The translations under genes were made by a program, and so were the position numbers. Shown piece after piece: positions 37,818 to 49,818 of a stretch of 64,000 nucleotides of DNA (the stretch's first letter is position 1; every line of letters starts with the position of its first letter). The notes under the pieces were generated by a model, which saw nothing but the letters and a program-made list of their open reading frames with translations, searched no databases and was not told where the DNA came from. The stretch is from Shewanella phaeophyticola (GTDB lineage Bacteria; Pseudomonadota; Gammaproteobacteria; Enterobacterales; Shewanellaceae), in the NCBI RefSeq assembly GCF_025398315.1, contig NZ_JAODOQ010000001.1:1860001-1924000 (forward strand), in the 5' to 3' direction.

Positions 37818-38606
37818 TTACAGCATTGGCAGCTTTTCGTCTTCTCTTAACGTGAGAACCTCATAGCTTGTACTAGTGACCAATACTGTATGTTCCGATT
37901 GAGCAGAGAGTTTTTTGTCTCTCGTGACCACCGTCCAACCATCTTTTTTGGTTTTTATTTTCGCAGTACCCTGATTAACCATTGGTTCGATAGTGAATAT
38001 CATTCCCTCTTTTAATGTAAGTCCACTATTTGGCTTACCATAATGAAGCACCTGTGGCTCTTCATGCATTTCACGACCTATTCCATGTCCACAATATTCT
38101 CTTACAATACGGTATCCATGGGATTCTGCATGTCGCTGTATTGCATGACCAATATCACCAAATTTTGCGCCAGCTTTTACGTGCTTAATACCTTCCCACA
38201 TAGCGTTATAAGTTGTTGTTACCAATTGAATAGCAAGCGGTGAGGCTGAAGGCATTACATATATTTTGCTTGAATCTGCAATGAATCCATTCTTCTCCAG
38301 TGTAATATCTAGGTTGATAATATCGCCACGTTTTAAAATCTCAGCCTCTTTAGGCACTCCGTGGCACACAACTTCATTGATCGATGAATTTAATACATAT
38401 TGATAATCATACTGCCCTTTACTTGCAGGACGAGCATTGAGTTCATTAACAATATACTCTTCAACTTTATTATTGATATCCATCGTAGAGATGCCAGGTT
38501 GGACGTATTCGTCGAGCATCTTAAAAACCTGCGCAAGCAACTTCCCTGATTCTCGCATTAATGATATATCTTCCTCTGATTTAATCATTACTTGACTATT
38601 CATCAC
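37818..38606 (-). CDS. map: Type I methionine aminopeptidase
   Basis: 262 aa. All metal ligands of the family are present: D100 (INLDI), D111 (IADSS), H174 (CGHGIG), E207 (FTIEPM) and E238 (QSEHT), with the substrate His at H82 (CHGVP). It should remove the initiator Met from nascent proteins. The start overlaps the end of the ParD-like gene by 11 bp, so translation is coupled. A second map beside a ParD-like gene, rather than beside rpsB or tsf, suggests an accessory paralogue. It is intact. Confidence 0.92.
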   Translation of the reverse strand: MMNSQVMIKSEEDISLMRESGKLLAQVFKMLDEYVQPGISTMDINNKVEEYIVNELNARPASKGQYDYQYVLNSSINEVVCHGVPKEAEILKRGDIINLDITLEKNGFIADSSKIYVMPSASPLAIQLVTTTYNAMWEGIKHVKAGAKFGDIGHAIQRHAESHGYRIVREYCGHGIGREMHEEPQVLHYGKPNSGLTLKEGMIFTIEPMVNQGTAKIKTKKDGWTVVTRDKKLSAQSEHTVLVTSTSYEVLTLREDEKLPML

Positions 38607-38820
38607 AATGCTCTTCAGTTATTGAAATGTTTGTGGCGGAAACACTCGCAGACTGCATCAGATTCGCCATGATTTGATTATATGAAAGTTGCGGATGTAA
38701 CTCGGCTAACATGCCCATTTTGATCCAAAACTCTGCTTGTGAATTGATTGAACGTGACATGACCGAACTTGCTTTACGAAGTTCTTCATGCAGTTCTTCT
38801 GAAATTTTAACAATACCCAT
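38596..38820 (-). CDS. ParD-like antitoxin-family protein coupled to methionine aminopeptidase
   Basis: 74 aa from ATG 38820; an upstream in-frame start at 38841 lies in the palindrome. The N-terminal half, VKISEELHEELRKASSVMSR, is a ribbon-helix-helix-like segment, followed by SINSQAEFWIKMGMLAE as in the ParD-like family. The C-terminus is a short flexible tail that would fit an antitoxin. No ParE toxin is present: the coupled downstream gene is map. A repressor role on its own promoter is plausible given the palindrome just upstream. Confidence 0.7.
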   Translation of the reverse strand: MGIVKISEELHEELRKASSVMSRSINSQAEFWIKMGMLAELHPQLSYNQIMANLMQSASVSATNISITEEHCDE

Positions 38821-38834
38821 CAATATGCACTTTA

Positions 38835-38849
38835 TATACAAAACGTATA
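38835..38849. promoter_or_regulatory. Palindrome upstream of the parD-like/map operon
   Basis: TATAC-AAAAC-GTATA, a 5-bp inverted repeat with a 5-bp spacer, begins 15 bp before the ParD-like start. It fits the size of a ribbon-helix-helix operator. Binding is inferred. Confidence 0.4.
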
Positions 38850-39018
38850 CATAGTGTATTTTTAAGGATCTATAGTGTCAAATTTTATGGAGTCTGTTAA
38901 TAGTTGTTTTAAAAGATCTTTTGAACTAAAGTTGTATGTGGATTATCGAGATAATAGAAATCGACGTTGTTACTAATTCTGGTAAAAAAATTGGATTATG
39001 AATTGACACGGAGAGTAC

Positions 39019-41100
39019 ATGTTTTCACGTAGTAGGATACCACCTCGACTTCTTTTGGTTGACGACGATGTTAATCAAATTAATATCTTAAATAAGGTGC
39101 TTCAAGCCATTGGACAGGTTTTTTTCGAGCAGAATGGATTATCTGCCTTAGAGCAGGCTATTAAGATTCGTCCTGATGTTATCTTGTTAGACATAGACAT
39201 GCCTGGCCTGAATGGCCATGAGGTATTGGCTCAGCTAAAAGACAACGAGTTGACTTGTAACATCCCCGTCATTTTTATTACTTCATATAACTTTGTCGAA
39301 GATCAACTTCTCTGTTTAAGAGAAGGGGCTGTAGATTTTATTGCTAAACCATTAGAGCCTGATGTTGTCGCAGCTCGTGTTAATACTCACTTAATGCTAC
39401 GCAAAAGAGAGCGTGAGTTGCTCGAAGTTTACCGGCATGCTCAAGTCACTTTAAATTCAATAAGAAATGCGGTTATTACGACTGACAAGGATGCGAGAGT
39501 CACTTTCATGAATCCAATCGCAGAGCTAATGATTGGAATGTCGTTAAATGATGCAATGGGATGCTTTATTGAAGAAGTAATGCCATTAAGAATAGGCGAT
39601 GATGACTCTCCACACATTAACCCTGTGCGTATTTGTATCCAAGAAAATAGAGTTGTTGGTATGGCATTCAACTGTCAGATGATGAAACAAAATAGTCATT
39701 GGATTTCGGTTGAAGACAGTGCAGCCCCGCTTATTTCACAAGACGGCGATGTCATCGGCTCCGTCATTGTATTTGATGATATTAATCAGTCTCAAGTAAT
39801 GGCTCTAAAAATGTCCAATACCCTTCAATATGATCAACTGACTAACCTCCCTAATCGCTTTTTACTGATGGAACTCCTTAATACTAAGATGGCTCGGAGT
39901 CAAAGAAGTAACGTTAAAATTGGTTTGATTTTGTTTGATATTAATCGATTCAAACTCATCAATGAAGAATTTGGGTTTCAGTTTGGTGATGAGTTGCTTA
40001 AAAAAATAGCCCTATGTATTAAATCTCAACTGCATAATAATGAAACACTTAGCCGGCATCATGCCGATGAGTTTATGGTGTTGGTTCCTGAGTTGAAGCA
40101 TCCTAGCGATTTAGCCAATTTGGCCGTCATGATCAGAGAGCACGTGATGGAGCTAGCAGAGCTACAGCCTGAGATCCATAATTTCTCAACCAGCATGGGA
40201 CTAAGTGTTTATCCTGATGATGCAGCAGATGCTCAATCCTTATTGCTGCATGCTGATGCCGCTTTACATAAAGCTAAAACTGACTCCATACATGATGGTT
40301 TTAGCTTTTACTCTGAAGAAATGGAATCACGCTTTATCTCCCGACGTCAACGCTATATGCAGCTTAAATCTGCCATTGTGGATAACAATGTCATCGCTTT
40401 ATATCAGCCTCTCGTGGATGCAATTACTGGACAGTTAAATGCCGTTGAAGCGCTTATGCGTATCAAAGAGAACGATGGTTCATTGATTTCCCCTATTGAG
40501 TTTATAGCGCTTGCGGAAGAAACACGTTTGATCATTCCATTAGGAGAGAAAATGATTCAACTTGCCTTTCAGCAGTTGAAGAAGTGGTGTGACGAAGGAT
40601 TGAAGATTCGAATGTGTTTAAATATATCTCCAATACAATTTATAGATCCGCATTTTGTTCCTTTCTTGCTAAAAGCGATTGATAAGTATCACGTCAGTCC
40701 AAAAATGATTGAACTTGAATTAACCGAAAGCCTAATGCTCGATAACTTACAGCAAGTGATCAGCGATATGGAGCAACTGCGAATAATGGGGATATCCATT
40801 TCAATCGATGACTTTGGTACAGGTTTTTCTTGCCTAAGCTACCTTAAAGAGTTGCCTGTAGACGTTTTAAAAATTGATAAATCTTTTGTCGCGCAGCTTA
40901 GCGTTGAAAAACCGGATGAAATTCTGGTTAAGACGATCACAACGCTAGCACAAAGTATGAATTTAAAATCCGTAGCGGAAGGTGTTGAATCGTTAGATCA
41001 GGCTCGTCGACTCAAAGAGTTAGGGGTTTCATATCTCCAAGGTTATTACTTTTCGAGACCCGTTACGGCCAATGAAGTAAGAGACTGCTACGACATATGA
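39019..41100 (+). CDS. Response regulator with PAS, degenerate GGDEF and EAL domains
   Basis: 693 aa. Receiver domain at residues about 12-125 (LLLVDDDVNQ, phospho-acceptor in VILLDIDMPG, Lys in FIAKPLEP). PAS at about 135-255. The GGDEF domain at about 275-430 has its signature replaced by HHADEF, so cyclase activity is doubtful. The EAL domain at about 445-690 is complete: VEALMRI, ELTESLML, SIDDFGTGFSCLSYLK, LKIDKSFV. The protein is expected to hydrolyse cyclic di-GMP under control of phosphorylation. Its stop overlaps the start of the hybrid kinase (ATGA), so the kinase is its likely phosphodonor. Confidence 0.92.
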   Translation: MFSRSRIPPRLLLVDDDVNQINILNKVLQAIGQVFFEQNGLSALEQAIKIRPDVILLDIDMPGLNGHEVLAQLKDNELTCNIPVIFITSYNFVEDQLLCLREGAVDFIAKPLEPDVVAARVNTHLMLRKRERELLEVYRHAQVTLNSIRNAVITTDKDARVTFMNPIAELMIGMSLNDAMGCFIEEVMPLRIGDDDSPHINPVRICIQENRVVGMAFNCQMMKQNSHWISVEDSAAPLISQDGDVIGSVIVFDDINQSQVMALKMSNTLQYDQLTNLPNRFLLMELLNTKMARSQRSNVKIGLILFDINRFKLINEEFGFQFGDELLKKIALCIKSQLHNNETLSRHHADEFMVLVPELKHPSDLANLAVMIREHVMELAELQPEIHNFSTSMGLSVYPDDAADAQSLLLHADAALHKAKTDSIHDGFSFYSEEMESRFISRRQRYMQLKSAIVDNNVIALYQPLVDAITGQLNAVEALMRIKENDGSLISPIEFIALAEETRLIIPLGEKMIQLAFQQLKKWCDEGLKIRMCLNISPIQFIDPHFVPFLLKAIDKYHVSPKMIELELTESLMLDNLQQVISDMEQLRIMGISISIDDFGTGFSCLSYLKELPVDVLKIDKSFVAQLSVEKPDEILVKTITTLAQSMNLKSVAEGVESLDQARRLKELGVSYLQGYYFSRPVTANEVRDCYDI

Positions 41101-44100
41101 CTATTAAAAACATTAAAAAAATTGGTTTTCTTGCTTGCTGGCTTCCATTACTAGTTGGTGTTTTTAGTACCTTAGTGGTTGCGTGGATTGTCGACTATAA
41201 AAACAATTATGAAGTCAATTTATATACAAACAACCTAGCAAATAAAACCGAAAGCCTCATAGAGCAACGTTTTCAGCACTTTCAATATGGACTACGTGGT
41301 GCCAGAGGGGCAATTGTCACTGCTGGGGTTGACGAAATTACTCGAAAACAATTTGAGCAGTATAGTGGCACACGTGATGTAGAGGACGAGTTTCCTGGGG
41401 CGCTTGGTTTTGGTTTCATAAGACGAGTATCGGTTGAACAAGAAAGCGATTTTCTTACTCATGCCCGATCAGATGGCGCGCCTGACTTTACTATTCGAGC
41501 ATTAACAGAACACGACAATGATCGATTTATCATTCAGTATATTTATCCAGCGGAAAATAATAGACAGGCAATTGGGCTTGATATTGGATCCGAAGCCAAT
41601 CGACGCGCGGCGGCATTATCGGCAGCCAGAGAGGATAAACCTTACTTAACCGCGCCAATTACACTCGTGCAAGCAGATAAAAAGCCTCGTAAAGGCGCAT
41701 TGGTGCTTTTGCCTATCTACTCTGCTAATACAACTCTTAACACGGCAGAAGAGCGAGAGACGGCTGTTGTTGGGTGGTCTTACGCTCCGTTAGTCATTGA
41801 TGATGTACTTGCTCATCTTGAGTCCTTAACAGATCAAGCTTCAGTAACCTTAACTAACTTAACAGAAGCCGAACCTTTTTATCGTTCAAGTGATTCAGAA
41901 ATAAATGGTTCCATAGAAAATGCAACGGCTCGTAATATTTTTGTACTGTAGCCAGCATTGGAAGATGGAGCTCATGCCGTCAACTCAAGCTATAAATCAA
42001 ATAACAACATTAAATGTAGATTCAGTGATTATTTTGGGGCTAGGGCTAACCTTGTTTGCTCTTTTCGTTATTAATTTATTACGCTCCAATCCAACGATAG
42101 TTAATCAAAGTAACGAGAGCTATCAGCTTAGTTTAAAAAGTATTTCAGCATTTTTCAAAAGCCCTCAGTTCAAGCGATCTTGCCCATTTGGGCTACTGGT
42201 AATGTTCTTTATATTCTTCGTCTCAGCTTGGTTGATCACACAAAGTCACTTAACTAAAGCCGTAAACCATTTGTCGGCAACAAAACAGTCGGCATTTTCA
42301 ATATTCGATGAAGAAGCTAGGCAGTATCGTCGAGATACTCTCTTTCTTGCTAGTTCACAAACAATAATGAAATTAAAGGCACAGTTTGGCGATGCTGATA
42401 AATTAGATGAAATGAATACTCTGTTGCAGCAGTCAGATGAAAGGCTAACAGACATTTTTAAAGCCTATATGTTGTCCAAGACCGAGGTTTATCAAGTACG
42501 ATTTATAGAAGCAGATAATGGTTGGCAGGAACGAGTCAAAGTGCAGCGCCATGGCGAAGAGCTTAAAACATTTAACGAACAAGAACTCCAGTCTAAACAA
42601 AATGAACCTTATATTGGCCAAACGCTTAACGTTGGTTGGGGAAATGTTTTTCAGTCTGATATTAATTTAAATCGTGAGTTTGGCAAAATCGAACAACCAA
42701 TGAGACCTGTTTGGCGCTTTTCTACAACAGTATATTATTCTGATGGTCGCCCACTCGGTATTATCATTATCAATGTCAATGCCGATCGCTTTCTGAAAAA
42801 AATCGCAAAGAACACGACACTAAATACAGAGTTATACATTACCAATAACGATGGGGGCTTTTTACTACACCCTAATTCATCAAAAGATTTTACTTTCGAG
42901 TATGGTGACTCTAATCGGTGGCAGGATGAATTTCATCCAGTCCATATACCATATGGTTTTAACTATTTCGATTTCACTGTTTTTAGTAGCCAGCAAGGTT
43001 ATGTGTTTGCGAATGAACTTGATTTTTCATTAAGCAGTAATTCTAGTGAGCGAGTAATAAGAATTTACGCAACCATCTTCCAGTTCTTGGTTTTTAAAAA
43101 CGTAGCGTTCGAAATCGGAAGTGTACTTTTAGCGCTCCTGTTGATCAGTTTGATTAGTGTCATTATCCAATATTGGATGTGGCTGAGTGAGAAAATACGT
43201 CAAAGAGAGGCTTGGAACACTCAAGTAGAATTGCAACGCAATAAAGAAATGGCAAGATTTAAGGGATTATTAGAATCGGCTCCTGATGCAACATTTGTTA
43301 TTGATGAATTAGGTATCATTCAGGTCGTTAATACACAAGCTGAGAACATGTTTGGCTATGCTCGACTTGAATTAGAAGGAAAAGAAATACAAAAATTATT
43401 ACCAGAATATTCGAGACAAGTGAGTGAATCGAAAATAATCGATAGGATGCGGGATGATGATCAGTACTTAGTCCAAGAGGGCAATAAAGAAAGTATTGCA
43501 CAAAAGAGTAATGGTGACGACTTCCCCGTTGAAATAAGTTTAAGTGCCGTAAATTTAGACGAGCAAATCTTGGTGTCTGCCTCCGTGCGTAATATAAGCG
43601 AAAGACTTAAAGTGGAAGAGAAGCTTAGAAATGCGTTACGCGATGCAGAACTGGCCACACAGGCAAAAAGTGCCTTTCTAGCGAATACTAGTCATGAGAT
43701 TCGTACCCCACTTAATGCCGTTATTGGTCTAAGCTATTTATTGGCTGAGGAGAAATTAACAGAGGCGCAACACCAGCTAGTGTCGAAGATTCAGATTTCA
43801 GGAAAGTCTTTGTTGGGGATAGTGAACGATGTATTGGATCTATCAAAGATAGAAGCTAACGAAATGGAGCTTGAAGCTCAGCCTGTCGAGTTACGAGAAC
43901 TCTGTGAAGAAGTATCAAGTGTGTTTGCCATTCAGGCAGAAGCAAAAAATCTAGAGTTCCATTTTGAGTTAGATCCTAAACTGCCTTTCTGGGTGAGCAC
44001 GGACAGCACCAGATTACGCCAAATATTGGCTAATTTAATCAGTAACTCTCTTAAATTCACCACAATTGGTAAGATTTCCATTAGTGCCAAAGTCGAAGAG

Positions 44101-46854
44101 ACTGAGCAAGTACTGCCTGAAAACCATATTAATGTACGGCTCACGGTTACAGATACAGGGATTGGTATATCACCCGAAGCACAAGCCCGTTTATTCAAGC
44201 CATTTAGTCAAGCCGATTCAAGTACCACTCGGCGTTTTGGTGGTACAGGGTTAGGGTTATCTATCGTTCATCAATTGGTTAGTTTAATGGATGGGAAGAT
44301 TGGCATTGAAAGTACAGAGAATGTGGGCAGTCAATTCTGGGTGGACTTACCATTAAGAGTCCAAACACTTGAAGAGATTGCTGCGCAAGAAAACCATAAT
44401 CAAACGCTTTTTGTACTGATTGCCGAAGATGACCCAGCAGATGCTCAGCAGTTACGAAAAATGACACGGGCGCTGGGTTGGCGTTCTGAAGTTGTGAGTA
44501 ATGGGGTTAAGTTAGTTGATGCCTATATTTCACGTCAAGAAAATAATCTGCGCCCGCCAGACGCCATGATCGTAGACTGGCAGATGCCTTTAATGGATGG
44601 TGTAGAGGCTATGAATGTGTTGGCGAGCAAAATTGGGCGAGAAAACATCCCTGCTGTGCTTATGGTATCAGCACACGATAGAGATGCCATTATAAAAAAT
44701 GACCCAGTGCATTATGTAAGTGGTTTCTTACTGAAACCAGTTGATCCATCATCGTTGTTTAATGCAGTAAACGACGCTGTAACACTCAATACTGGTAATT
44801 CTAAGCGTGTACTGCAATCGACTCGTGCCGAAGCCGTAGGAGCAAAATGGTTACCTAATATGCGCTTATTGGTCGTCGATGACAGTCCGACCAATCTTAT
44901 CGTTGTCAGCCATGTATTAAAACACAATGGTGCATTAGTACAGACGGCGAATAGCGGAGAAGAAGCGTTAATATTGTTAGAGGATTCATCTAATGACTAT
45001 GATGCCGTATTGATGGATGTCCAAATGCCAGGTATTGATGGCCTTGAGACGACCGAGCTAGTCAGAAAGAATTTAGGACTGACGTCATTACCGATTATTG
45101 CACTGACTGCTGGCGCATTAGTAGAGGAGAGAAATCGTGCGCTGGAAGCCGGCATGAATGATTTCCTTACAAAACCTATTGATCCATCAAAGCTTATTAA
45201 TGTATTACGCACATTGGTAGAGGCTTATCGTGGCAAAGAAATCGCTATAGAGTCTCTGCATTCAATAGCGTCTGAAACAACTCAAGAAATAGATAGCTGG
45301 CCAGTTATTACTGGACTAAATCTTGATAAAGCGAAAAATTTATTACTTGGAGATAAAGCACTTTTCTTGAATACCTTAGATGGCTTACTACTTGAATATT
45401 CTAATCTAGCATTAGCGCCAGAGAATGATATTGATCAACCAAAATCAGCATCCTTACGACTCGAAATGGCATCTCAAGTACATAAATTGAGAAGTGTTTC
45501 AGGCATGGTTGGTGCAGAAAAAATGCAGCAACTTGCCGCACAAGCTGAAAAAATATTGCGTTCTGAAGATGATCCGGCGAAACAAGTATTAGTAGAACTC
45601 TCTTTGGAATTACAAAAGCTACAGCAAGCCTGTTCAGCAACGTTATTGATTTGGAGAAAAGAAAAGCCAGATAGGACAGCGTCTAAAGGCGAAGCACCCA
45701 TACTTCAATTAAAAACAGTGACGCAAATTTTATTGCTACTAGAAAAGCAGGATTTGAGCGTTTTGGGGGAGTTTGATGAAAATAGTGCATCATTTAGGAA
45801 TGCTTTAGGTGATGAGCTCTTTGAAGAACTTCAAGAACATTTAGAAAAGCTTAACTTTAAAGAAGTTATAAGCATCCTCACTCCTCTTATAAACACTCTT
45901 GGGCCAGATAGTATTATGATAAAAACGAATCACACTCTTGCTGATATTTTGATTATTGATGATGACAAGTCGGTAGTCATGGCTTTGCACAAAACATTGA
46001 ATAAAATTGGGCGCATTCGTTTTGCATCGGATGCTAAGCAAGCATTTGTAATGATTAAAGAAAAACATCCTGATTTGATATTACTTGACGTGGAATTGCC
46101 AGACATCGGTGGTTTGGAAGTGTGCTCTATTCTAAAAACAGTCCAAGAAACAGAGAGTATCCCAGTATTGTTTATTACCAGTAATACCGAAGTGGGTTTT
46201 GAGGAAAAGGTATTTGACGTTGGAGCCGCTGATTATATTGTTAAACCACTAAATCCACGAGTTGTGGCTGCACGTGTTCAAACGCATATAGATTACCAAC
46301 TCGCTATTAAGTTACTAGAGAAGTTAGCACATACAGACAGTATGACAGGACTTGCCAATAGACGCACGTTTGATGAACGGCTAATTGTTGAGTTGCAGCG
46401 TGCCCGTCGCGAACAAGAACCGCTTACTGTTGCACTAATAGATATTGATGAGTTTAAAAAATTCAACGATCATTTTGGTCATATAGAAGGTGATGATTGC
46501 ATTAAAGACATCGCATTAGCCTTAGGCAATAGTATGAAACGCTCAACAGATCTTGCCGCTAGATATGGTGGTGAAGAATTTGCTTTTATTCTACCGAATA
46601 CCGATGTTGAAGGTGCCAATACAATACTTTCCGTTCTACTCCAGTCTATTAAGCAGTTAAACCTTACTCATGCCCCAGAAGCTAAATACGATGTGGTTAC
46701 AATATCTATTGGGTATAGCGCAGTGATACCAGGACAGAAATACGCAAATGACTCGGACGACTGGGCTGTGGTTAAAGCTGCTGACCACGCTTTATACGAA
46801 TCAAAGCAGAATGGCCGAAATCAAGTTAGCTATGAACAGCTAGGTAGCCTTTGA
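41097..46854 (+). pseudogene. CHASE hybrid histidine kinase with three receivers, HPt and GGDEF; one frameshift
   Basis: Corrected length about 1918 aa. Domains by nucleotide position: membrane segment and CHASE (41120-41940), a second membrane-flanked Cache-like sensor (42030-43190), PAS (43260-43600), HisKA with NTSHEIRTPLN (about 43685), HATPase (DTGIGISPEAQ, GGTGLGLSIV), REC1 (IVDWQMPLMDG), REC2 (VLMDVQMPGIDG), HPt (ASQVHKLRSVSGM, about 45470), REC3 (LLDVELPDIGG) and an active-type GGDEF (YGGEEFAFI, about 46565). A one-base shift at about 41935 separates CHASE from the rest. The protein combines a full phosphorelay with a diguanylate cyclase, and its coupled neighbour is a phosphodiesterase. 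Together they could set cyclic di-GMP in both directions. Confidence 0.85.
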
Positions 46855-47208
46855 ATATGCCCATGCCATTAGATTATTACTTTTTTAATTTTTACAGGTA
46901 ATGGAAAAGGCTTCCGGTTTTATACAATATTTTGTAGGCAGTTTAAAAGTTTGATTTAATTTTTTTGTGATTCGAGGTGCTTTTTAGTTAAACCCGCGTT
47001 TGTTATTTCAATACTGTAAAACTAAAAATTATTTAAAACAAATCACTTAAATATCATTAACTAGAGTATAAGCACCAACACGCTTATGCCCCAAAGTGTG
47101 TTTCAAATATGGCTAGAGGCCACTATAGTCATAGTGCTTCGCTCAGTTTTACTTTTATTATGAAAGAATCACAGTCGGCGTTTTTCAAGGTAGATGTCGT
47201 CTAAGCTG
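46855..47208. other. Gene-free stretch after the hybrid kinase
   Basis: No gene is seen. A copy of the dispersed repeat (CGCTTATGCCCCAAAGTG) lies at about 47081-47098, shortly before the IS3 scar. Confidence 0.45.
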
Positions 47209-47560
47209 TTAAGCTGCTTCTTTTTCGTTCTCTGGGTTTAACTCCACATCACCGATTTCATGCCAGTTTCTGGTGCCATTTGACCAGCGGTTAGGGTTAT
47301 TTTTTTGCGCTTTTTTGTATAACTCACGGCGTTTTGCCAATATCGCTTTATCTTCACCATGATGACGCTGTGCGGGTGTCACGAATTTGATACGACTATG
47401 TCTGTGCTCATTGTTGTACCAATTCGCGAAGTCTTTCACCCAAGCTCTTGCATCTTCAAGGCTTTTAAAGCCTTCACTTGGCCAGCGGCGGCTGTATTTG
47501 ACCGTGCGAAACAGTGATTCCGCATACGGCAGTTGGGGAATCTCATAATTAAAGTCGAAT
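47209..47560 (-). pseudogene. IS3-family transposase (OrfB) C-terminal fragment
   Basis: The frame reads YAESLFRTVKYSRRWPSEGF then DFANWYNNEHRHSRIKFVTP and QRHHGEDKAIL. This is the C-terminal integrase-core end of IS3-family OrfB, with the last catalytic region just before it lost. Sequence above 47560 does not continue the transposase. The fragment lies between the kinase and the chemotaxis receptor. Confidence 0.75.
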
Positions 47561-47810
47561 TCTGGCCTGCATTTGTAATAGTAATACTTGACGGTACCTT
47601 ATTGGCTAAGATGTTCTTTCTAATGTAGCAACTAATGATGTATAAGATTATGATAAACAAAAGAAACTATTTGAACATTTTTACACCCTCTTTTTAATTA
47701 ATAATCTTAGAGGAATAAATACATCAAATGTTGTATAAACCTCATTGACAAGCTTTCATAACACCATAGGCTAACAAGTAGTCTGTTTAGAGTAACGGGG
47801 ATAATATTAT

Positions 47811-49818
47811 ATGAACTATAAGAATTGGCCAATTTCGAAACAAATCGGGTCGCTCGCTTTACTTTGCTCGATTGTAATTTTTGCTCTTATGTCATTTTTC
47901 TCATATAAAACAGCATCAACAACATTAAATAACAAGGCTATAAATGCAATTAGTGCTCAAATGCAAAGCAATGCAGAACTAATTAAATTGCAATATGACA
48001 GTATGTTAGCGTTGGCTGAAAGTAGTGCGGACATTCTCCGAACACTTTATCCCGAAAAACTGTACCTAGATGGATCGACAGTTCCAATTGCGAACATCAC
48101 AGCTCCATCATTAATGCATGGCACAGAGCAAATCAACACATCTAACACCAAAGTTGACAAATACACTGAGCTGACTGGCGGCGTTGCAACTATTTTTGTG
48201 CTCAATCAAGATGATTTTACCCGAATTTCAACTTCACTTCGAAAAGCAGATGGAGAGCGTGCAACTGGAACTAATTTAGGCATCGGTCATCCAGGATATC
48301 AACGACTCATCAAGGGCGAAGATTACCAAGGTTATGCAAAACTGTTTGGCAAAGATTACATGACTATCTATCGCCCACTTAAAAGCGATACAGGGCAGGT
48401 TATAGCTATTCTGTTTACTGGTTTTGACATTACTGAGTCCGTGGCTCAAATTCAGCAGGCCATTAAGCAACAAATACTCGAAGAGTCAGGCTACTACGCA
48501 ATTATACGAAACTCCGACAATAACATTATAGTTCACAAAAACATCAACATTGACTCAGCTTTTGATCCATCACTGTTTTATGGACTGCCAATTGAAAAAA
48601 TCTTAACTAACCGAGAACCTCTTTTTTATACATCTTCTAATGGCGAAAATATGTTTGCTTACTCCATACCAATCTTAGGTTGGAATTGGACTATGACAGG
48701 CTTAGTGCCTGAAGCAGAATTACATGATGAAAGTATGGGGATTCTGAAGCTTAATTTGCTCATAGCTGTTATCGGTATCATTCTAATATCAGCACTCTTA
48801 TTCAGTGTAATTAAAAGTGCCATTAGCCCTTTGCAAAGACTCAAGTCAAAAATTGCCACATTAGGCCAAGGCGATTTATCACAACATTTTGAATTAAGTG
48901 ATCCTGATAGCGAAAATGAGGTTGACCAAATAACAATGAGTATCAGTAAAATGGCCACAAATCTGTGCATACTGATTAACTCATTGCAACAATCTGTAGT
49001 GAGTTTGGAGCATCACGCTCAAAACAGTCAACAAGTCGCATCTGTTAACGGAAATGAAGCAAAATCTTTACTTCAACAAACTGAACACATTGCAACAGCC
49101 ATCGAAGAAATGTCTGCATCTATTAAAAATGTAGCAGAAAACTCTGGGCAAGGTGCTTTGCAAGCGCAAGAAATCGATCATGCTTCAAACGATGGACACA
49201 GGCAATTAACACAGGTTGTAATTGCAATGCAATCGCTGAGTGAGCAGCTCACCCAAACTCAAAAGAACATTGAGGGAGTCAACCATGAGAGTGTGGCAAT
49301 CAGTAAAGTGACTGAAGTTATTAATAGTATTGCTGAACAAACAAATCTATTAGCGCTGAACGCTGCAATTGAAGCAGCTCGTGCTGGAGAGCAAGGGCGC
49401 GGTTTTGCGGTGGTTGCCGATGAAGTGAGATCGTTAGCCAAACGTACTCAAGAATCTATCAGTATCATTAGTTCGACTATTAGTAATTTGCAAAAACAAG
49501 TTGAAATTACCACGTCACAAATGAAACAGTGCCAAGAATTAGGTTTATCTTCTGTTGAACAGGGAGATGCGGCTAATAGTCAATTAAGTCAAATTAACGC
49601 TAATATCGCTGAAATGGCAATGATATCTTCAAGTATCGCAGCAGCAACAAAAGAGCAAAGTACAGTTGCTGATGAGGTTTCTATTAGTCTTCATGCAATC
49701 TCTTCTCTTGCTTCTGACAGTGATGAACGAGCGACGAAAGCGGTTAAAGGGAGCCAATGAACTTACATCGTTAGCGCAGAATATTAAAGGTCAAATTGAA
49801 GTCTTTAGAGTAAAATGA
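47811..49818 (+). pseudogene. Methyl-accepting chemotaxis protein, C-terminal frameshift
   Basis: An N-terminal membrane segment (residues about 13-31), a large periplasmic Cache-type sensor (about 35-300, with [12 protein letters not shown] strands and [11 protein letters not shown]), a second membrane segment ([19 protein letters not shown]), HAMP, and the signalling hairpin [20 protein letters not shown] with [16 protein letters not shown]. The frame stops at 49760, but the next frame gives the expected C-terminus ELTSLAQNIKGQIEVFRVK to 49818. The indel is at about 49745-49755. The receptor is otherwise complete, so this is a candidate sequencing error or a very recent change. The ligand is unknown. 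Confidence 0.88.
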
